Source: Candidatus Baldrarchaeota archaeon
GTDB lineage: Archaea; Asgardarchaeota; Baldrarchaeia; Baldrarchaeales; DXJG01
Direction of reading: 5' to 3'
Assembly (NCBI GenBank): GCA_030587435.1
Contig: JAUQZC010000001.1
Span: 1 to 18,869, forward strand
Length of the DNA stretch: 18,869 bases
Within the stretch, counting starts at the first letter, position 1; each line of letters opens with the position of its first letter. The position numbers were made by a program, and so were the translations under genes. The notes under the pieces are model-generated. The model saw only the letters and a list, made by a program, of their open reading frames with translations, did not search any database and had not been told where the DNA came from. Below, in pieces: positions 14,359-18,869 of the stretch.

Positions 14359-16314
14359 TTAATGTTGTTGTTCTATAAGAGTTCCATAACCAACGTACAG
14401 GATTTTGTCTGGGGATAGTGCGTCGATAACTTCTGGTCGATGGGTTATTGCTATTAATGTTATTCCTGCTTGTCGGCAAATTTCGTTGATTTTTCTAGCT
14501 ACTCTTCGAGCTGTTAATACATCCAAATGTGCGGCAAACTCGTCTATCACTAGAAGGTTTGGTTTTTCTGCAAGTATCACAGCTAGTTTTGCTCTTTCTT
14601 TTTGACCTGTTGAAAGTTCGGAAAATTTAGCTCTGTAAAGTATAGCGTCTGCCAATCCACATTTATTTAATACTTCAACAGCCATGTACTGGTCCCCAGT
14701 TATACTGTAAATTTTTTCTAAAAGAGTTAAATTATCAAATGTAGGTTCTATTTCCCCTGGGATCAATGCAGCTATTTTCGCATTTTCTGGAAGCTTTATC
14801 TTCCCAGAATCAGGCTTATAAAGTCTCTCAAAAACCTCAAGACCCAATTTCTCCTTTAACATTTTTTCGTTTTCTTTTTCTGCCCCTATGATCAGTCTTG
14901 CTAATGTGGTTTTCCCAGCTCCACTCGCACCTACAACAACCACAATTTCTCCAGGTTCTATCTTAATGTTTGCGTCTCTAAACACCGCTTGCTCTATGAT
15001 TCTCGATTCTACACCAAAAGCTCTAAGAAGTTCTTTCAGCTCCATGGGAAGTTTTTCAAGATCCAGTTCACTTTCATATTTTTTGGTCATGTTTACTATT
15101 TCTATCGGTCCTTTAAGTACATCAACTTTCCCATATCTCGATCTAAAAAGCACTCCACCATGCTTAGATGCATGTTTATCATTTTTGAGGAAGAATTCTA
15201 GTTTTTCACGTGCTCTCTCTGTTATCGGATAGTATAGGACTGGACGACCACCTGCAGTATCCCAGACATATTTGAAGCCTATTTTTTCGAAAAATGGGTG
15301 TGCCCTAGCCATTTGCGCTATTACCTCTACCATGTGTTTTCTTTTCTTCATCTCTGGTACTGCTCTTTCCGCTATCCATTCCACAGCTATTTTAGCGCTT
15401 AAAGATCCAAGGCCATCCGCCCTATAATCTGGGTGAACAACTACTCGCGCAATTCTGCTAACAGCGGTTTCACACTGTTTAAGGGCTTCCCATTTCACAT
15501 CTTCCCATATCTTTCTTATTGCGATTCTATTTCCAAACTCTTTCCGTAGCTTAGCCATTTTTTCTTTCGCTATTTTTTCAGGCCAGAAAACTGGGTGAAA
15601 CCAGTCTTCTTCAAAAACTTTTTCTCTAATATTCCTCTCCACGGAGATTTTTCCGTTTTCTTCGATTCTTCGATGCATCGATGGAACCGGGGGGTCAACT
15701 CGAACATAAGAAACTATTTTAGGTTCGTAAGGTTTTCTTTCAAGAAGTTCTAAAACAAGAAAACGGGAGGCGGGGGTGCTACCTCTAATTTCCAATATAT
15801 GAACATCTTTTGAAGATTTGCATTTTGGACATGTGGGGCGAGTATTTGCTTCAATGAATTTCCCACATTTTTCACATCTCCAAATAGCAACGATCTCCTC
15901 TTTGCTAGCGTAATGGTATTGTTCTAGTGAAGCTATTGCTTCAAAATCGGATTCAAAAACAGCTTCGCGAGCCTTAATCTTATATTCGTAAAGAATTTTC
16001 CCCGTAAGGGGGTCAGGTCTTGGATGTGTGAGTTCCTTAGCGAATACTGGCCATACTTTTATTCTTTCACCTTTCCATAAACGGTAAAGTTCGTAATCGT
16101 CAAAATCCAAAATTGTTGTACTAGTTTTCTTATCCTTTTTCCCTTTATTTAATGTGCGTACTTCTACTGTTTCCCCTTCTATAAACCATTGCGCAATTGT
16201 TCCACTCATGTAAAGCCTATATCTCTGTTTTTTATATGCTACTTCAAGTACTCCAAACCATCGATGCTTAAAACGAGGAACCTCGGTCTCTACTATTTTA
16301 CCTATAATCTTCAT
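14359..16314 (-). CDS. ABC-type ATPase fused to zinc ribbon and GNAT acetyltransferase (COG2401 type)
   Basis: 651 aa from the ATG at 16312-16314, chosen because GGTGA lies 7 nt upstream; a longer open frame to 16428 would overlap the divergent gene and is rejected. N-terminal beta-rich region 1-140. Zinc ribbon with Cys147, Cys150, Cys162 and Cys165. GNAT domain about 287-362 with VVVHPDYRADGLG (acetyl-CoA loop) and HPFFEKIGFKYV. ABC ATPase about 400-651: Walker A GASGAGKTT (462-470), signature LSTGQKE, Walker B NLLVIDE, His-loop THRPEV. Where a Q-loop would be, the sequence reads ALIPGEIEP, without Gln. Family knowledge: COG2401 joins these domains in archaea and its biological role is unknown. 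There are no membrane helices, so it is not a transporter by itself. It is divergent from an ASCH protein that could share its promoter. Confidence 0.88.
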   Translation of the reverse strand: MKIIGKIVETEVPRFKHRWFGVLEVAYKKQRYRLYMSGTIAQWFIEGETVEVRTLNKGKKDKKTSTTILDFDDYELYRLWKGERIKVWPVFAKELTHPRPDPLTGKILYEYKIKAREAVFESDFEAIASLEQYHYASKEEIVAIWRCEKCGKFIEANTRPTCPKCKSSKDVHILEIRGSTPASRFLVLELLERKPYEPKIVSYVRVDPPVPSMHRRIEENGKISVERNIREKVFEEDWFHPVFWPEKIAKEKMAKLRKEFGNRIAIRKIWEDVKWEALKQCETAVSRIARVVVHPDYRADGLGSLSAKIAVEWIAERAVPEMKKRKHMVEVIAQMARAHPFFEKIGFKYVWDTAGGRPVLYYPITERAREKLEFFLKNDKHASKHGGVLFRSRYGKVDVLKGPIEIVNMTKKYESELDLEKLPMELKELLRAFGVESRIIEQAVFRDANIKIEPGEIVVVVGASGAGKTTLARLIIGAEKENEKMLKEKLGLEVFERLYKPDSGKIKLPENAKIAALIPGEIEPTFDNLTLLEKIYSITGDQYMAVEVLNKCGLADAILYRAKFSELSTGQKERAKLAVILAEKPNLLVIDEFAAHLDVLTARRVARKINEICRQAGITLIAITHRPEVIDALSPDKILYVGYGTLIEQQH

Positions 16315-16344
16315 AGAATATTCACCGGAGATTACCTCATACCA

Positions 16345-16356
16345 AATAAATATAAA
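16345..16356. promoter_or_regulatory. Shared divergent TATA-like region
   Basis: AATAAATATAAAT lies about 31-44 bp ahead of the minus-strand ATG at 16314 and about 55-67 bp ahead of the plus-strand ATG at 16412. It reads as TATA in either direction. A separate TTTTTTAAG at 16366-16374 may serve the plus-strand gene. Confidence 0.4.
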
Positions 16357-16397
16357 TAGATTGGTATTTTTTAAGAAAAAAGATAGTGTCGATAGAA

Positions 16398-16403
16398 GAG
16401 GTG
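16398..16403 (+). promoter_or_regulatory. Ribosome binding site deciding the ASCH-protein start
   Basis: GAGGTG is followed by 8 nt and ATG at 16412. This favours residue 18 of the longer open frame (from 16361) as the true start. Confidence 0.55.
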
Positions 16404-16411
16404 CCACTGCC

Positions 16412-16843
16412 ATGCTGTTGATGTCCATAAAGCCAAAATATGCATATAAAATACTTAGAGGCGAGAAAAAATTTGAGTTAAGAAAGAGATGTGATAGGAT
16501 AGATTATGGTACTAGAGTAATAATTTACGCTTCCAGCAAAGTAAAAGCGATTATTGGAGAGTTCAAAGTAGGCAAAATATATAAAATGTCTGTTGAAAAC
16601 CTGTGGAACTTCGTGAAAGATCAAGCTGGAATAACGAAAAAGGAATTTGACAGCTATTTCAAGGGAGTTGAATATGGATACGCTATGGAGGTTTTAGAAC
16701 CAAAAACCTACAATAACCCCATACCTCTTGAAACCATACGTGAAGAACTAAACGAACCAAAATGGATGCCACCCCTCAGCTATTGTTACATCGATAAAAA
16801 ACACCCACTAATCTCCATAATCACAAAATACAACAAGGAATAA
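16412..16843 (+). CDS. ASCH-domain (PUA-like) protein
   Basis: 143 aa, started at 16412 on the strength of a GAGGTG site. The N-terminus reads LLMSIKPKYAYKILRGEKKF, then ELRKRC, the classic ASCH opening: a loop that binds RNA or nucleotides, with the G-x-K-x-x-E-x-R signature. VIIYASSKVKAIIGEFKVGKI continues the beta barrel and YGYAMEVLEPKTY closes it; a PMPPLSY-like WMPPLSYCYID tail follows. Family knowledge: ASCH proteins resemble PUA domains and are thought to bind RNA or act on modified nucleosides; a few have amidohydrolase activity on N4-acetylcytidine. The sequence alone does not say which applies here. It is divergent from the GNAT/ABC fusion across about 97 bp. An acetyl-transfer link between the two is only a speculation from position. 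Confidence 0.8.
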   Translation: MLLMSIKPKYAYKILRGEKKFELRKRCDRIDYGTRVIIYASSKVKAIIGEFKVGKIYKMSVENLWNFVKDQAGITKKEFDSYFKGVEYGYAMEVLEPKTYNNPIPLETIREELNEPKWMPPLSYCYIDKKHPLISIITKYNKE

Positions 16844-16995
16844 AAACAAAGACTATTAAACTAACATTTCATTTTCTAGCGTATTTGTGCTTTCCCTTGC
16901 AACATTAAGTAAAGATTAAAATAGCCTATTACTGTTATACTTACTTGGATTTTATTCTATGATTAATGAACCTGCTAAAAGGGGTTTAAGGCTAA
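16844..16995. other. Gap ahead of the HEPN gene
   Basis: 152 bp, AT-rich. A possible TATA-like GATTAAAATAG lies at about 16915-16925, too far for a leaderless start; nothing else can be named. Confidence 0.3.
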
Positions 16996-17399
16996 ATGGG
17001 AGATCCTTTTAATGCTACTAGTAGTGAGTGGCTTGAAACCGCATGGAGTAACTTTGAGAGAGCGTGTAGAGCAATTAAATTTGAAGATTATGCCAAGTAG
17101 TTTTTTATGCTCATCAAACAGTAGAAACAGCAATCAAAGCGTATTTAACAAGCAAAGGCTATAAAGTTCTTCACACGCATGATTTAAAAGTTCTAGTAGA
17201 AGAAGCAATTAAACTTTCCTTAAAAATCGATATTAAAAGTAGGGATCTTGAAGAATTATCTATGCACTATTTTGCAACCAGATATCCAGATGCCAGAAGA
17301 CGATTAAAAATACCCAAAGGATACTACACAAGGAAAGTTGCATTAAAATTTCTTAATCTAGCCTATAAAATTTTAACATTAGTAGAGGAAGAATTATGA
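16996..17399 (+). pseudogene. HEPN-domain gene broken by one frameshift
   Basis: ATG 16996 opens SSEWLETAWSNFERACRAIK and FEDYAK and then meets TAG at 17098-17100. Restoring one base there (GCC AAG [G]TA GTT) joins it to VVFYAHQTVETAIKAYLTSK and on to HYFATRYPDARRRL and LVEEEL*. The whole is 134 aa, a normal size. Family knowledge: FYAxQxxExAxKAxL and the TRYPD signature mark PF05168-type HEPN domains, often the toxin-like partner of MNT nucleotidyltransferases. The RNase motif R-x4-6-H seen in active HepT toxins is not evident. The stop overlaps the start of the MNT gene (ATGA), so the pair was one operon. The break could be real decay, a sequencing error, or programmed frameshifting near a T-run (17101-17106). 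Confidence 0.85.
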
Positions 17400-17863
17400 A
17401 ACCTAATGATTTCGATTTCGGTGAAACCTGGAGAGGAGAAAAGGTTAACAAAATACTTAAACGTTGGTTAAAAGAAGTTTCTCAACGTACAACTCTTAAG
17501 ATGGTTATTGCATTTGGGTCAAGAGTTAAAGGAAAAGCTAAACCATGGAGCGACCTTGACCTATTAGTAGTAGTAAAAAAGGCCCCAAAAGGTCTTGCTA
17601 GATGGCTTAACTTCCGTGTGCCTGGATGCGAGGTCATAGAACCAAGAGTTTACGCAGAAGATGAATTCTTTAAAGCTCTTAAAGAGTTAGATCTCACTAT
17701 CCTAGAAGCATTACATCATGGAATACTAATTTTTGACGACGGCTTTTATAAAAAAGCGTTTGAAGAATTTTCGAAAGTTGTAGAGAAGTGGGAACTGCGA
17801 AGAGAAAAAATCGGATGGATAAGCCTTAAAAAACTCAAACTATCAGCCGAAACCAAAACTTAA
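17396..17863 (+). CDS. MNT-type nucleotidyltransferase, partner of the HEPN gene
   Basis: 155 aa. The minimal nucleotidyltransferase signature is complete: FGSRVKG (40-46), then KPWSDLDLLVV (49-59), with the two Asp of SDLD as metal ligands. A third acid probably sits in GCEVIEP (Glu79 rather than the more usual Asp). The C-terminal third is helical and positively charged. Family knowledge: MNT proteins paired with HEPN act as antitoxins, in studied cases by transferring nucleotides to the toxin. It starts at the ATG overlapping the HEPN stop, with GAGGA upstream within the HEPN coding end. The gene is intact although its partner is frameshifted. It converges on threonine synthase with 30 bp between. 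An independent housekeeping role is possible. Confidence 0.85.
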   Translation: MKPNDFDFGETWRGEKVNKILKRWLKEVSQRTTLKMVIAFGSRVKGKAKPWSDLDLLVVVKKAPKGLARWLNFRVPGCEVIEPRVYAEDEFFKALKELDLTILEALHHGILIFDDGFYKKAFEEFSKVVEKWELRREKIGWISLKKLKLSAETKT

Positions 17864-17893
17864 CCAACTTAATATACCTCTTATTTTAAATTA

Positions 17894-18869
17894 TTAATTG
17901 GACATGTTTGAAAGCGTTTCGTAATACTTTTTAAATTCTTCAAATACAGGAGGTATTTGTGGTATTTCGCCCACTAGTTCTGTAACTGTTTTTAACGCCT
18001 TAAGACCGTGCCCAGAAATCATGCACACCACCCTTGTATCCTTGTCAATCTCTCCATTTTCTCTTAAATTCTTAAGTAGAGCTATGGGAGCAGCTGCAGC
18101 TGGTTCTGCAAATATGCCTTCTAGCTTTGCTAATAGTTTCTCTGCTTTAAGAATTTCATCATCTGAAACTGAATCTACAATTCCATCTGTTTCTAAAACA
18201 GCCTTTCTAAGCAAAGGCCAACCGGCAGGGTTACCAACGGCAATAGCACTGGCAACAGTTTTAGGATCCTTAACCGGAACAACTTCCTCTCTATTATTTT
18301 TGAAAGCATCAACCATCGGCGCACATCCTTCAGCTTGGACGCATACAATTCTAGGTATCTCGTTAATCCAGCCTAGATCATAAAATTCTTTAAAACCTTT
18401 GTAGGCTCCAATTGCAGCAGTACCAACGCCAACAGACTGAATATACATATCCGGTACGTTCCAACTTAATTGTTCACATATTTCATATGCAATAGTTTTT
18501 TTACCATGGTGACGAGCAGGATTTACAACTCCACCATTAAACATCCAACCAAATTCCTTTGAACATTGTTTAGCTAGATTTGCAGCATCCTCAAAAGTTC
18601 CATCAACCCTAACCACCAAAGAACCATGCAGCATTGCCTGAACAAGTTTCCCCAAACTAGCAGTCTTATGAACAAAAATAACACTTTCCAAACCTGCACG
18701 AGCAGCATAAGCCGCTTGAGCAACACCAGCATTACCAGTTGAATAACCAACAATAGTCTTAACACCAAGCTCCAACGCCCTAGAAATAGCCGCAGAAGCC
18801 CCCCTATCTTTAAAAGAACCCGTAGGATTACAGCAGTCAAGCTTCAAATACAAAAATTTTAGACCTAAC
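17894..18869 (-). CDS. thrC: Threonine synthase, 5' end outside the window
   Basis: A pyridoxal-phosphate enzyme that makes threonine from O-phosphohomoserine. The visible part shows the PLP-lysine motif NPTGSFKDRGA, then STGNAGVAQAAYAARAG, the phosphate-binding glycine loop SVGVGTAAIGAYKG, VQAEGCAPMVDAFKN, and the C-terminal MISGHGLKAL. Reading past the TTG at 18853 to the window edge stays open (LGLKF, then LYLKLDCCNPTG), so the gene continues upstream and about a quarter of the protein is missing. The family usually has an N-terminal zinc-ribbon-like segment there; it cannot be seen. Its right-hand coding strand is rich in G/T, like mtnA. The end is convergent with the MNT gene. Cysteate synthase and threonine dehydratase are less likely because of the HGLKAL tail. 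Confidence 0.88.
   Translation of the reverse strand, partial: LGLKFLYLKLDCCNPTGSFKDRGASAAISRALELGVKTIVGYSTGNAGVAQAAYAARAGLESVIFVHKTASLGKLVQAMLHGSLVVRVDGTFEDAANLAKQCSKEFGWMFNGGVVNPARHHGKKTIAYEICEQLSWNVPDMYIQSVGVGTAAIGAYKGFKEFYDLGWINEIPRIVCVQAEGCAPMVDAFKNNREEVVPVKDPKTVASAIAVGNPAGWPLLRKAVLETDGIVDSVSDDEILKAEKLLAKLEGIFAEPAAAAPIALLKNLRENGEIDKDTRVVCMISGHGLKALKTVTELVGEIPQIPPVFEEFKKYYETLSNMSN

Noticed and set aside
16315..16428. Longer N-terminus (38 residues) for the GNAT/ABC fusion
   Set aside because: It would overlap the divergent ASCH gene. It contains the promoter TATA-like region and has no ribosome site; the ATG at 16314 has a good one.
18574..18840. Minus-strand leucine/valine-rich frame within threonine synthase
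   Set aside because: It is a shifted-frame reading of a G/T-rich coding strand; the threonine synthase frame carries all family motifs.

Overview
The window looks like part of an AT-rich archaeal chromosome. Supporting signs are a PAC2-family protein, a threonine synthase, an MtnA-type isomerase and a COG2401-type ABC-ATPase/acetyltransferase fusion. Further signs are TATA-like elements about 25 bp ahead of leaderless or short-leader starts, GGAGG/GGTGA ribosome binding sites, frequent TTG starts, and large secreted proteins rich in N-glycosylation sequons. A thermophilic or TACK-like lineage (for example Bathyarchaeia-like) would fit, but that placement is inference only.

Left part (1-3760): a PAC2 protein, then a membrane protein with a longin-like cytosolic domain (+). 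This converges with a roadblock/LC7 protein (-). Longin and roadblock folds are both partners or regulators of small GTPases. A 450 bp non-coding stretch follows, with inverted repeats, a pair of direct repeats and a possible decayed zinc-ribbon transposase fragment. Next come a small cupin lacking the usual metal histidines and an unrecognised 148-aa protein.

Region 3760-4405 has no intact gene. Its first 190 bp hold several strong nested inverted repeats (candidate structured RNA). The rest is a decayed VapB-VapC toxin-antitoxin pair, recognisable through single-base frameshifts.

Region 4406-14141 (all minus strand) is a cell-surface block. It contains a 1011-aa secreted protein (glutamine-amidotransferase-like domain, six Ig-like repeats of about 100 aa, helical C-terminus), then a membrane-anchored protein of about 829 aa (related N-terminal domain, six QW/prenyltransferase-like repeats, Ig-like domains, C-terminal TM anchor). 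An 875-aa secreted subtilisin follows, with a methylthioribose-1-phosphate isomerase gene lying between the last two.

Right part (14359-18869): a COG2401-type fusion (zinc ribbon, GNAT, ABC ATPase) is divergent from an ASCH-domain protein across a short shared promoter. Then comes a HEPN gene broken by one frameshift, overlapping an intact MNT nucleotidyltransferase. The window ends with a threonine synthase truncated by its edge.

The points most worth a second look are the surface-protein block, the structured region at 3766-3953, the two decaying toxin-antitoxin modules, the longin/roadblock pair, and patches of extreme keto/amino strand asymmetry. I saw no CRISPR array, rRNA, tRNA or intact insertion sequence.
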